In this document: positions 10,819 to 21,423 of the stretch, in pieces
How positions within the stretch are numbered: the stretch's first letter is position 1
How the letters are laid out: every line of letters starts with the position of its first letter
Assembly: GCA_958510875.1 (NCBI GenBank)
Contig: OY294067.1
Location: 275,076,742-275,140,741, forward strand
DNA length: 64,000 bases
Source of the DNA: Endomychus coccineus
Lineage: Eukaryota > Arthropoda > Insecta > Coleoptera > Endomychidae
Reading direction: 5' to 3'
Translations under genes and position numbers: made by a program
The notes under the pieces: model-generated
Seen by the model: the letters and a program-made list of their open reading frames with translations, nothing else
What the model was told of the DNA's origin: nothing
Database searches by the model: none

Positions 10819-11159
10819 AGTATACAATGTAGAGTGTGAAGTTTGTTATAAATTATATATAGGCCAGACCGGAAGATGTTTCAAAACTAGAATTAAAGAA
10901 CATCTTAATTTAAGCAAAGGAGATTCAAAAGTTGAAAACCATATTAAAGAAATATTTCAAATTTGTTTTTGAGATTCTCCATAAATCAGTTAAAAGTAAG
11001 GTATTAAACAACTTAGAGAAAATTGAAATTGATAAGTTTAAAAATACAGGAAACCTTTTAAATGATCAGAAAAACTTTACCAATTCTCTATTACTAAATT
11101 TATTTTTAAGTAAGTCTTATCCTACTGTACACGTACCTCATTCATCCCCTCCTTTTTAA
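10819..11159 (+). pseudogene. GIY-YIG endonuclease end of a Penelope-like element (copy E, part 2)
   Basis: From about 10819 the frame reads VYNVECEVCYKLYIGQTGR then FKTRIKEHLNLSKGD, the GIY-YIG fold of PLE endonucleases (VYN..LYIGQT in place of GIY..YIG, with the conserved Arg following). After a stop near 10970 the sequence continues in another frame as FEILHKSVKSKVLNNLEKIE..NLLNDQ, the usual C-terminus of this protein. At least one frameshift separates the halves. It lies on the opposite strand to the RT pieces on either side. Confidence 0.7.
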
Positions 11160-11225
11160 TCTCAATTTAAATATTTAAGGAATAAACCATAGTTTGTAAA
11201 ACCATTATTTGATAAAGCATTTAAT

Positions 11226-11400
11226 AACTAGGTGAGCGATGGTAGCTGAGATAGGAGATCCCATTGATGTGCCGAGTATATGTCTAAAATCTCGCTCAGT
11301 GCTTAGTGCCATTACTTCAGGGAATCCTGAGCTTTAGTTGATGTGAATTAGTTTTCAAACGTCTTCTGGTGACGTACGTAAAGACACAAATGTAGTTGAT
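11226..11400 (-). pseudogene. Penelope-like element RT fragment (copy E, part 3)
   Basis: The minus strand reads FRHILGTSMGSPISATIA then HLVIK, the (A/S)MGSP(L/I)S motif 4 region of PLE reverse transcriptase. It is a short broken remnant. Confidence 0.55.
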
Positions 11401-11469
11401 ATATGTGATTTTTTCACGTGGGTGAAAAAAACCCTTTATAGGGAGGTTATGAGCCTTTGAGTTTCATGG

Positions 11470-13330
11470 TCTACTGTGAGAGTCACCATTCCAGGCATGC
11501 TCACTGAAAACTTCACCCTCTTTGTAGGCATGTCTGGCTATTGCCTCCGGTGGCACTTAGGCCTGCTGGTCCATTGTATCTCGCCTATGTTTTGTTTCTT
11601 CACGATATCCACTCGAGTATTCTTGTACCTTGTAGGAGTTTGTGCAGGTCCTTTACTGGGTGGGAACTGTATAATTATGGTTCGCCGTTAGGCTTTCCAA
11701 AAATTGACTGTCTTTTGCGATCCAGTTCCTCGCATTTACACAGTATGTGTGTCACTGCTCTGTACCCTAACCGCAAAGTCTGCATGTCAGGTCGCCATTG
11801 TACAGTCCCATTTTGTTTAGGTGCTCTTTTACTGGCGCATGGCCAGTCATGAGCCCTGTTTCGACTTTTATATTTTCCCTATTTAGTGCTAATAGGTATG
11901 TCGTTCTTTTGTTACACGGTGCTTTGATGTATTCCTTCCCATGTTCGTTTACTGGGATTCTTTCCCAGTATTCTTTGATTTCCATGATCCAGTCTTCAAC
12001 AGACCTTCGTGCTGTACGTTTTGGTAGCCCTGTGGTCTGTTCTGGATCTGGAGCGTTCTTCGACCCTCTTCCTGCAATTTCGTCCGCTTTTTCATTGCCT
12101 GTCGTTCCCTGATGTCCCGGCCCTCAGATCTGCTTAACGCGGTTTCGGTCTGCCAGTATTTCAAGTTCTTATTTGCATGTCCATACCAGGCGTGATGTCA
12201 CTTCCTGACTTCTCATTGGCATAAGTACAGCCTGACTGTCTGTCAATATGTGGATCTGCTCATCTTCAATGGCTCTCCGATTGTTTTCTTTCACACATTG
12301 GAGGATTGCATATACCTCTACTTGAAAGACAGAGATGTGCTTACCCAATGAATAGCTCAAGCCAGTCCTTGGGTTTCTTGAGTATACTCCTGCACCTGCA
12401 TCTTTTTCAGTCTAAAGCCGGGCTCAAACGACTCGTGTACTTGGCGAATAATCGTTACTTGCGTATACTTGCTATGCCGTGTGAGTGTGTTACTTGTACA
12501 ATTATTTGTCACTCGTTGGTTTTCCATTTGTGGTCGGTAAAAATGGCCCGAGTCAAAGGGATCACGATTATTCGTACACTTGCCAAGTACACACTTGTCT
12601 ATACTTGTAAAGGAGCTCAAACGAAATGCACAAATAATTGGCTTTTACTGCGACTATTCATTAGTTTTCAAAGACCTAGCAGAAGCGTATAGACGTTTTG
12701 TTTGTATATTTTTGAAAATTGAAATGGACATTGTGTTGGAGTTTCTTGATTTTTACGAAAATGAGCCGGTCATTTGGATGGCTAAGCTGTCCATATTGAC
12801 TGCCACACCACTGATTCATTTGTCAAGGTTTTAAGCCAAATGTTCGCGCTCGCGTAGTTGTAAATTGTACACGTCGTGTGAGCGCCCTGCTTTCCATCGC
12901 AATTCGCAAAGCTCGTATACTTGCCAAGTACGCAAATAATTGTGTATTTGTCAAATACACGAGTCGTTTGAGCCCGGCTTTAGATTGGTCTGTATACCAG
13001 ATCTTTCCCTGGAGAATGTCGCCCAGGTTTGTATGATCCCATTCAGTCCTTTCTGGGATTGATACCCTGAATGTGTTGTTGAAAGAGTATCGCTTTGGAA
13101 TGTGATCTGTTCTCCTGCCTTATACCTCCCTGGTCACGATTTTGACTCATCTGTCCTGACCCAATGTGAGCATTCTCCAGTGTATTTCATATTCTGAAGG
13201 GACCAAGCCTTGCCTCTCCTTGAATAAGCAATTGGAGGGAAGGTAATCTCAGTAGTGTCTCCATTGCAGCAGCGGTCATAGATTTCATGGTTCCTGTGAT
13301 CCCAAGACATGCAAGTCTCTGGACCTTGAT
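11470..13330 (-). pseudogene. 3' part of a non-LTR retrotransposon with RNase H (I/R1-type)
   Basis: Minus-strand pieces in order. At 13330-13020, VQRLACLGITGTMKSMTAAA follows the reverse transcriptase thumb region of this family. At about 13010-12985, the RNase H start WYTDQS appears (usually YTDGS). The insertion 12415-12980 interrupts here. At 12410-12170 the RNase H continues as GAGVYSRNPRTGLSYSLGKH, VFQVEVYAIL and HILTDSQA. At 11985-11767, GKEYIKAPCNKRTTYLLALN and GLMTGH lead to the terminal zinc motif CRLCG. Remains run on to about 11470. Several frameshifts and stops. The upstream RT palm and endonuclease are absent, as in a 5'-truncated copy. Confidence 0.75.
12415..12980. mobile_element. 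Short TIR transposon nested in the RNase H pseudogene
   Basis: The ends are inverted copies: AAGCCGGGCTCAAACGACTC then GTGTA on the left, and the exact complement on the right (12952-12980). They are flanked by TA (12413-12414 and 12981-12982), which may be part of a 2- or 3-bp duplication. Subterminal copies of GTACTTGGC/GCCAAGTAC motifs recur inside. The 566-bp interior has a short ORF with MDIVLEFLDFYENEPVIW, which is reminiscent of a MADF domain start as carried by PIF/Harbinger elements. This points to a non-autonomous derivative, but the superfamily is a guess. Confidence 0.75.
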
Positions 13331-14600
13331 TATGTGTTAATTTACATATAATAATAAAGTGATTGTATGTAATTATTTAAAATAAGAAAGAGTAACATTG
13401 AGTATCCAGCTTCCTCGAGAGATACTCCCCTAAGCTGGAAACTGAAGGACAGTGTTGTGTGAAATCATTCACATTGTAAAATGTAGAAGATACATTTAAA
13501 TTCCTAATTTGATAAAAATAAATTGTTTCTTGAAAATAAAATAGAGAAGCAATATTCAGTTTCTTAAATAGTATTTGAATGATACAAATGATACAATGAT
13601 CATTCAAAGCTAAGATATAAACATATAAGTTCATGACACATATTTCCAGCATCAGGATTAGATATTTCCAATATCTTTCTAGATCATGACATAAATAATC
13701 ATCATTTGAAAAGTTGTAACTACAAAAACAGCCAGCAGTAGTTGGAATAAAGTTCTACTGTAGCACAATTCCCATCTATATTTCGTTAATGCAGCATTTC
13801 TTGAAGGAACCCTAAAAATCAATAGTATATTATTGTTATTGCATCTAAACCATTTTAATCTTCATTTATTCTGACAGTTCAACTATTTTCACCCATAACG
13901 TTACTTGTTCGTTTTTTAGAAATAAACCAATGAAGAGGTATGTAATCGATGAATTAGCTGCCGAATGAGGAGATACAGATTTTCTCAATATCACTGTGTA
14001 GTCAAGGCAATAGAAATAGCTTAGGGAATTTCAAAGAAGTGTTATAACCAGTACATCGGAAGAAATGGAAAATCTATCAATCACTGCTTGAATATATAGA
14101 AGGAGGCTTTGAGCACTGCTACACATCAGCGATATCGCGGTGGTATGAACAATAGTCATCAATTTGACTTCCAAGAAATTTCCCCAGAAAATCTAATAGC
14201 CTTGATATTATTCAGTTAGTGGCAGTAATAATTGGAATTGTAAGTGAAGGAATCAGTTTGAAATTATTTGCTGAACAAATTAGTAGAGAGGCTTCGGAGT
14301 GTAACAAGCTCATGTATCTTATTCTTGCATTATTAAAATTTAATAGTGTAGATACAGTTTTATTTGTGTTGTCTTTTTGTCTAATTAATTATATATGACA
14401 TGCGGTTTCCGTGTAAGTCAATTTAGGCAAGACTGAATAATAGAATCAAATATAAGATAAAGCGCATTTATGTGTTGTAATGAGTTAATGAGTCCATCTT
14501 AGGGTTATGGAGTAAGAATACTAAGTATACATTAAGAACATAACATCAAATTATATATAAATTCTCGGGAAATAGGTCACATTAACACTTATGCTTTATA
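13331..14600. other. Non-coding, no gene seen
   Basis: A+T-rich. Scattered short frames around 13930-14330 have stops and resemble no family I know. Nothing else can be supported. Confidence 0.4.
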
Positions 14601-14606
14601 TTTTCT

Positions 14607-14649
14607 TGTCTTTACGTACGTTTCGGTCTCACGACCATCATCAGAAGAC
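14607..14649 (-). ncRNA. Hammerhead-ribozyme-like motif
   Basis: The minus strand reads, in order, GTCTT, CTGATGA, TGGTC-GTGA-GACC, GAAA, CGTACGTA, AAGAC. GTCTT and AAGAC pair as helix I (5 bp). CTGATGA and GAAA are the two conserved core boxes. GGTC/GACC closes helix II with a GTGA loop. AC-GTAC-GT gives the 2-bp helix III with a four-base loop typical of minimal type I hammerheads, leaving A at the expected cleavage position. The one departure is an extra U between the first box and helix II. Small type I hammerheads are known in Penelope-like elements, which are abundant here. Activity is untested. Confidence 0.5.
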
Positions 14650-15885
14650 TTATTATGTCTAAAACTGGATTACTTAAAACTAATTGTATTACACAAAGCG
14701 TCCTTATCGCACCAATCTCAATTAAAATGCCCACGTCACCGAAACGAACAGAAACACGAACAATCGAAATTATAACACAATTCTTTATAAGTAGCATTTC
14801 AATGTATCTGAATGAAAGATCCTTGTGTTGCATATAAATATTCAGGAGTTCATTTTCTATTATCTGAGCAATAATAAAATAAACCTTTTTGAATTATGTT
14901 CAGAGCTTTTGAGTGGTGCAAGCATCCGCAAGTCATTGAGTCGCAATCGCGTTTCAAATGTACCCCTCATCATATCCTGGAAAGTAACAAAACATCGATC
15001 GGAAGGACTTCCTTTAAAATTTAATTCCGATTTTCTGATTTGAAATATAACCATCCCTAGTACAATATCATAACTCCCTATACTCGAAGAGGACCCTATC
15101 TTTCTCTGTAGACATAATCGAATCTTTTAAAGAGGACAAATTCGCAATGCCTAAACTTAGGTAAAAATCGAATTATATGAATGACTATTATAATCTGTAA
15201 AACCATTGTTAAGAATCTGGTGGTGTATTGAGTATTTCTATCAAAACTTTTGAAATAATTATTGCTTTTCCTTCAATAATTCAATAAATAAATGTTTCGC
15301 TAACCCCGAAGCTTCTTCAAACAAATATTACACAATAAACTATAAAAGAATTCACGCTGTGGTTGTTGGAATTCCCAACATCTGGTAGGTCGGTCCTCTG
15401 TCGATCATTAGATTTGAGATAAGTTAAGGAAAAATATTTCATTTATTGTAGCTTGCTTGGAAACCTCATTTACCTGATGCATTTATTACCCTATTCCGCA
15501 AATTCATGAATAGCAAAGGTTCCATGAAAGTGATTCAATAGTCACACAGATATATTTGGAAAACACACGAATGTAGGGGGGTTATTATCACCCCACTACA
15601 CAAATACGGGCAACCAGAATTATGTAAGTTGGGATGGTGAAAAAGTAGTATTAAAATAGCATTCGACCTGTAAAGAGAATATAAAAACCTGTAAATAGAA
15701 ATGTATATGTGTTAATATAGTGATTCATGTTACATTAGACTTTTCTTGAGATCCACATACACATAAGTAAACCCCTATCTCAGCCGCTACTTAAGTGTAG
15801 CAAAACGTATATTAGAGAAGGAGCAAATCTCCTTGCAATATTAGGAAGTGCCTTCCCTAAATTCAACAGTGGTTATATTCTAACA
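14650..15885. other. Non-coding, no gene seen
   Basis: A+T-rich with no reliable ORF. A hammerhead-like relic (TTGAAGA..GAAAC on the minus strand) lies at 15303-15333. Confidence 0.4.
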
Positions 15886-16155
15886 CTATTGATGAGAAAT
15901 AATCACACTTATCTACTAAAATACTATTAAAGTACTGAGGACCTGAGGACCAAGTAGCCATCATCAGAGTAAACTAAATTATAAATCAGAATGTGCCTGT
16001 TTAAATACTATTTAGGGATGATAATATAAAGAATGGGTTATCCACAGGTAGAGATGAATGGAATTTAATAAATTGCTTTTTCGTTTATACATTTCCATCT
16101 CTTCTTAATTACCTAGATATTTGTCTGTACTGTGTTTTAAAAGTGATAAACTTTC

Positions 16156-16374
16156 TTAAGAAATGGTGTAACCTGTATTCAAAATATGTTCAGCTACCCC
16201 TGATTTTTCACCATTATTTTTCGTTATATGGGCAAAATATTCCTTATAACGGGTTAAAATGTTCCTTTTAGTTTGACCCACATAGCATTTTGAACACGAC
16301 TCACAATTGATTTTGTAAATCCCCGATTCCGATTTCGACAAATCCGGGATTTGCAAAATCAATTGCGTGTTCAA
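16156..16374 (-). pseudogene. GIY-YIG endonuclease fragment, left arm of the foldback
   Basis: The 72-codon frame reads SGIYKINCESCSKCYVGQTK then RNILTRYKEYFAHITK and GVAEHILNTG. The GIY and YVG (for YIG) boxes, the Cys pair between them and the Arg of the next helix are as in PLE endonucleases. It stops after NTGYTIS, where the right arm continues for another 60 codons, so this copy is truncated by mutation. Confidence 0.7.
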
Positions 16375-16665
16375 AAGCTATGTGGTCAAACAAGAAGGAA
16401 CATTTTAACTCGTTCTAAGGAACTGTTTGTCCATATAAAGAAAAATAATGGTGAAAAATCAGTGGTAGCCGAAGATATTTTGAATACAGATTACAACATT
16501 TCTCAAGAAAGTTTATTATTTTTAAAACACAGTACAGAAGACAAATATCTAGGTAATTTAGAAGGAATGGAAATGTATAAACGAAATACCAATCTATTAA
16601 ATTCCGATTTATCTCCAGCTGACGGTAACTCATTGTTTACATTATTATCCCCAAATAGTATCTAA
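16351..16665 (+). pseudogene. GIY-YIG endonuclease fragment, right arm of the foldback
   Basis: The same protein as the left arm, in the opposite direction. The GIY and YIG boxes are damaged (KLCGQT). The downstream part is better preserved: RNILTRSKELFVHIKKNNGE, VAEDILNTDYNIS, then LLFLKHSTEDKYLGNLEGME, where the last Glu-Glu segment is the usual C-terminal helix. It ends at 16665. Confidence 0.65.
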
Positions 16666-16768
16666 TCAGAAACATTTTGATTTATAATTTACTTCTTGGT
16701 AGTCGAAAAGTTCTCAGTACTTTAATAGTATTTTTGGTGGATAAGGGTGATTATTTATTATCAATAAA

Positions 16769-17526
16769 TATTACATAGTTACATTTATTTAATAAATTAG
16801 TGAAAATCGTACATTAATAGTTATTTCATTTAAGTTTAAAATCGATTTTCATGATGTAATGGTTGATTCTATCCGATATTTCTATCAAACTCGTCTGTTT
16901 GGATGCTGACCAACACTACAAGCTCAACTGATCCTCATATGTTAAAGCAACCTACAACACACTAATAAACGCTTTTGCACTATATACGACACTAGAAAGG
17001 CGTTTTAAATGACACGTAAAAGCTAGCAAATATTGTTTTAGACGAGCGGACGTCAATCGTCACAAATTGCTTCGCACAAAGCGTACATGATACGTCAATC
17101 AGGGTATTAATTGCTTTGACTAGATCAAACAAATTACCAATCAGCTCTTGAATCACGAATCACTCTTACTTTTATCATTTTATTATTATATAGGTACTAA
17201 TATTAACCTAAATAATTTCCGTATTAAGTAGAAGAATATATTTATAACGTACGAACCTTTTTTGTCTATATCTATGTTCTCGATGGTTGAAATAATTGAA
17301 TAATACTTGGCGGAGTGCCATTCAGATAGTAAATATAAAAAATAGCTGCATTTTCCACTTCCCTCACTGTACGTACCTATTATATAGTGTGAGGAAAGTT
17401 TTGTAATCAGTTTCCCTTACTTTTCTGTCGTTGTCGTGATTATAATTTAATTCTCAGTTTCCTTGAAATATCTCATCCCATAAATTAACATTCATCCAAA
17501 ATTATATGTAAACGCGCTAGTTTAGC
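16769..17526. other. Non-coding, no gene seen
   Basis: A+T-rich, no recognisable coding sequence. Confidence 0.4.
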
Positions 17527-17586
17527 TTTGATTCGGGAACCCTTCCAGCATCCAATTGGTTGTTTCTCGACTGAATTACTGATGAT

Positions 17587-18747
17587 TAAAGGGCGAAATA
17601 TATGCAAAGTGCATATATTTGCATATTCTAAATATTTTTACGAATTTCATAAAAAATTGCATATTTCGGCAAAAATAAAAATTGTGTGCATATTTTTATG
17701 TTTTTCGTTCTATCAAAAGATTAAGTGCGACCCTTGCAGATAATTGAAATAATTTAAAAGGTGGGTAGGTATTATTATTATATGATTTATGGACCCATTT
17801 TATTATTATATGGTTTATTGCCGGCATTTATTGGATGTTTAGGAATTTCCAAGTAATCAGCTTGCCTAATGCACCGAACAGAAACAAGACAAGAAGGTTC
17901 ACTTGAAGATCCACCCCTAATGTTGTCTATTTCGCTGGCACACTTAAATAATCCCTGGTGGTGCCAAGTCGTGTTCGGTGGTAGTAAGTATTGTCACCGA
18001 ACAGAAACTTCTGTTTTTTTTTTTACCGAATCCAGTTCCATTAATGACATATTTTTACATTTAGAAGACAATTCACAGTATGTAGTGCAAAGTCAAGCAG
18101 TATTCAAAAATGTAAATTTAGCTAAGGAACTTATTAAGGTTAATTTTAGTTTTATACCAGATATAATAACTTCGTTAGAAAGTAGGAACATGAGTTAAAG
18201 AGAATCAATTAATATTGTTGAAACATTTTTCGACAAATGCAAAAAAGTTCCCGGTAGGAAAACAAGTAAGAAGTAAACTCGAAGTTATTGTGGGAAAGAA
18301 TGAAGGCTTTAAGTATTTAATGGAAGTCAAAAATATTTTTGATACTAAACCATCCAACGAAGTAATACCTTGGCCTTATAACTTACTACCCAAATTAAAA
18401 TATTGCCAGATCACATCGGTAGATGTTGAAAGACCTTTTTCTTTGTACAAACATATTTTTACAGACAGAAGGCAAACACTTTTATTGGAAAATGTTGAAA
18501 AATATATCGTTATAAATGCATTTTATACTATTTCAGGTTAAAAATTTTACCTATTATATTTTTCTTTTAATTTTACTTAAAATAAATAATTTTTGTAAGA
18601 GTCGGCGTTTCTTTATTTCCATTTTTCCATGTTATATTCAAGGCATATAATTGCATATTTTGACAAATAAATGCATATTGTTCATATTTCAAAGAAAAAC
18701 TATGCGCATATTTTACCTGAATTGACGGACATATATTCGGCCCTTTA
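17587..18747 (+). mobile_element. hAT transposon, internally deleted
   Basis: Flanked by the perfect 8-bp direct repeat CTGATGAT (17579-17586 and 18748-18755), the duplication length of the hAT superfamily. Ends are inverted: TAAAGGGCGAAATATATG on the left against the complement of CATATATTCGGCCCTTTA on the right. Subterminal regions are rich in GCATAT/ATATGC. The 1161-bp element keeps only the C-terminal part of a transposase, so it needed a helper. Sitting inside the PLE ORF, it is younger than copy A. Confidence 0.9.
18034..18541 (+). pseudogene. hAT transposase C-terminal fragment (CGGBP1-like family)
   Basis: Two frames joined by a stop and a shift near 18196-18250. The first reads AVFKNVNLAKELIKVNFSFI; the second ends CQITSVDVERPFSLYKHIFT then DRRQTLLLENVEKYIVINAF. 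This SVDVER(S/P)FS..DRR..L..EN.EKY block is the hAT dimerisation region. The catalytic N-terminal half is absent. Confidence 0.8.
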
Positions 18748-20732
18748 CTGATGATCAAGCTGATCGAATTCGTACTCACAAATCCAAACGTCATATTCAA
18801 AAATTCAGTAAGCTTCTTGCATTCCGAAGCCCTCAGCACAAACCTTCCAAATCAACTCCTCGTATAAATACTGTGGTTAATTTATCTTCACATACCTTTT
18901 CTGAACCCGAACAATCAGAACTTATTTCGTTTTCTCTCTCAAAAAAATTCCTACGACATCCATTATTTCTGCTGTAGAAACATCCCTATATAAAGTTCCC
19001 CTATCCCGCAGCATATGAAATTCATTTCGAAACAGCGAAAAAGGAGCTTATAAAAAAACTACACTGTTGTCATGAATCCTTCAAATTATGACAACAAAAT
19101 CCTGCAACATCTCCAAACTAATTCCTATAAGCTGCTACCAAAAGATCCCACCCCCTCTATAGAACGTTCAGTTTCACAAATCATCCGTCATTCTTCCCTT
19201 CTTGATCCAGATAAGAAATTTCTTATCCCTCATTTTTTAAGAAGCCCTCGATTATATGGTTTGCCCAAAATTGATAAGCCCTCAGTTTCCCTAAGATCAA
19301 TTTTGACCACTATCGGATCCCCTACTCATAAACTCTCGATAGCTGTCATCTATTCTCAAATCTCTTGTAGGAAATTCCAATAATTTTATCCTAAATTCCT
19401 TTCATTTCGTTGAAAAACTCCAAACGCTAAAAGTTCACCCAGACGATTTGCTTGTCAGCTTCGATGTCGAATCACTCTTTACCAATATTTCCATTCCAGA
19501 ACCATTTCCATAATTTTTAAACTGTTACCTGCCAACAACATTCCAATGAACTTACTACCGCTAAGTGATTTTTGTCTATCTTCCACATATTTTCTGTTTG
19601 ATGGCAAGTTTCACGAGCAGTTCTCGGGAGCTGCCATTGATTCCCCACTTTCTGCAGTCATAGCTAATATCTTCATGGAAACTTTTGAGGAAGATGCTAT
19701 TGACTCATCTGTTCTCAAGCCGAAATGTTGGTTTAGATATGTCGACGACATTTTTGTTATTTGGCAATATGGTCGCGAAAATGTTGTTCCCTTCCCAAGT
19801 CAATTAAATTCATTACATCCCAATATCCTTCTCACCATGGAAATTGAATCGAAAGGTTCACTCCCGTTCCTAGATGTATTAGTTAGTCGACAGACTGATG
19901 GACAAACTGACGGTACTTTGGGTCATTCTGTGTATGGAAAACCAACTGAGACCGATATATACCTCAATGGCCTTTCCCACCACCCAAAAGCAATCTGGCA
20001 TAAGCTCTTCAATTCACAGAGCTGTCAACTTATTCCAACCTCAAAATCAGAGAATTAAAACACTTTTCATCTATCTTATTATCAAATAATTTCTCCCATT
20101 ATAACATTCAAGAAGCCATAAAGAAATACACTTCAAATCAACCTGAGACGCAAACACACACACTCCAACTCCTTTATCCACTGCCATGTATTGAAAATAT
20201 AACAGATAAAATTTCCAAAATCCCTAAGAAGCATAACATTTCTAATCGTTTTTCCACACTTCCAAAACTATCTCAGTTTTCAAACCTATCAAACATCCGT
20301 TTTCTCCTCTTCATTTAGAAGATGTTTATAGTATTCCCTGTTCTTGCGGTAAAGTCTACATCGGTGAAACAGGTCGTACAGTAGATACTCGTGTGAAATC
20401 CCGAACCGCCACACTTCTATCAGCGAGACATTCTTGATACTAAAACATCCAAATAATCTAAACCGTGTCTCAGGATATTACCTTCTTAACATTTGGAAAT
20501 CCATCCTCGAAAATTACACTTCGCACAACGACAGGGACAGGTGCCAGAACGGAGTTAACCACCGGAATAAAGGTAGTGAACTGAATAGCGTGAAGGTTTT
20601 TTCCATAATAAATACGCTAAGGCAACCAGAAGAATCAGTTTCAGTTCAAGCCTCAAGCCTGGACCTATAAGTCATGAATTCTTTTACTTCTCAAGAACTT
20701 GGAATGATTGTGTCTATGGTTTTGAGCAGTGA

Positions 20733-21423
20733 TTGGCCATGGTTTTAACGCAACGTGAATTTCGTCGTGAATATTCTGACTGTGCAAGCTACCTGGACAA
20801 ACATTGCGATGTTTCGCCACTCGTCTCTTGTATAATAGCAAAACACGGGACACTCATAGGCACGGCCGACCGTGGACCAGTCGTTCTTCCAAAAATAACC
20901 CTGCCTTCGATGAAAGTGTCCAAAATGAGCCAACAACATCAGTCAGTCGACGGGCCACGCTAATACATCAGTTGGCGGTTTCTACAGCGTATATTGATGA
21001 AAGACTTACAAGATGTTCCGGTATAAAGTGAACACAGTGTATCAGGTTTCGCCAGTAGACCGCAAATCACGTGTAAATTACTGCCAAGCCATATTAAACA
21101 TCAACAACGAAGAATACGATTTTTGGTCGGAAATCATCATGGGCTATGAAGTACATTTCCACCTATGCGAATACGCGTAAATAAACAAAATGTACGCTTC
21201 TGGGTCACAGTAAATTTTCAACGCACGAGCTATCCGTACTGTAAAAGTCAGTTAGTGTTTGTTGTGGTATTTATGGAGAGAATGTGATTGTCTCATATTC
21301 TTCCGACGACGCCGCCGGCAACCACGCTAAACGAGTTTCGGCTTCCGAAAATTGATGAATTGGAGACAGTTCTTTGTGTGGTTCAAGCAGAACGGTGCGA
21401 CTGCACGCACAGCTCGAGGAACA
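20733..21423 (+). pseudogene. Tc1/mariner-superfamily transposase, N-terminal part
   Basis: Degraded DDE_3-type insect transposase. Recognisable in shifting frames: LTQREFRREYSDCASYLDKH (helix-turn-helix start), GRPWTSRSSKNNPAFDESVQ with NEPTTSVSRRA (second DNA-binding motif), DFWSEIIMGYEVHFH-like sequence at the first catalytic Asp region (about 21118) and WFKQNGATARTARGT near 21395, where the family has a catalytic Asp in WFQQDGAT (Asp replaced by Asn here). The remainder lies at 23114-23450 beyond a 1.7-kb insertion. Confidence 0.75.

Larger units (their letters stand above)
15886..16768. mobile_element. Head-to-head Penelope-like element foldback (copy F)
   Basis: Two arms of about 440 bp (15886-16330 and 16341-16768) are inverted copies around a 10-bp centre. 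Each carries the 3' half of a PLE: a GIY-YIG endonuclease gene followed by the element terminus. Outer limits match as CTATTGATGAGAAATAATCA on the left against the inverse of ATTATTTATTATCAATA on the right. The arms differ by small indels and substitutions, so the palindrome is old. Inverted terminal arrangements are a known habit of PLEs. Confidence 0.75.
17527..20670 (+). pseudogene. Penelope-like retroelement, degraded (copy A)
   Basis: The frame starts around FDSGTLPASNWLFLD and is interrupted by the hAT element at TDD. It resumes at 18756 with QADRIRTHKSKRHIQKFSK, then PRINTVVNLSSHTFSEPEQS, a conserved PLE N-terminal block. RT follows in pieces: FLRSPRLYGLPKIDKP (about 19230), LLVSFDVESLFTNI (19450), SPLSAVIANIFMETFEED (19640), the intact active site WFRYVDDIFVIW (19730) and GSLPFLDVLVS (19860). 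The GIY-YIG region is very worn (VYSIPCSCGKVYIGETGR near 20325, frameshifted). The 3' untranslated end with the GGTGCCAGAACGGAGTTAAC segment matches copies B and C. Many stops and shifts: not functional. Confidence 0.85.

Noticed and set aside
11476..12692. Several plus-strand frames (such as 11541-11852 and 12306-12692)
   Set aside because: Shadows of the RNase H pseudogene and nested transposon on the other strand.
13921..14340. Suspected exon-like stretch
   Set aside because: Short frames with stops, no splice pattern and no recognisable protein.
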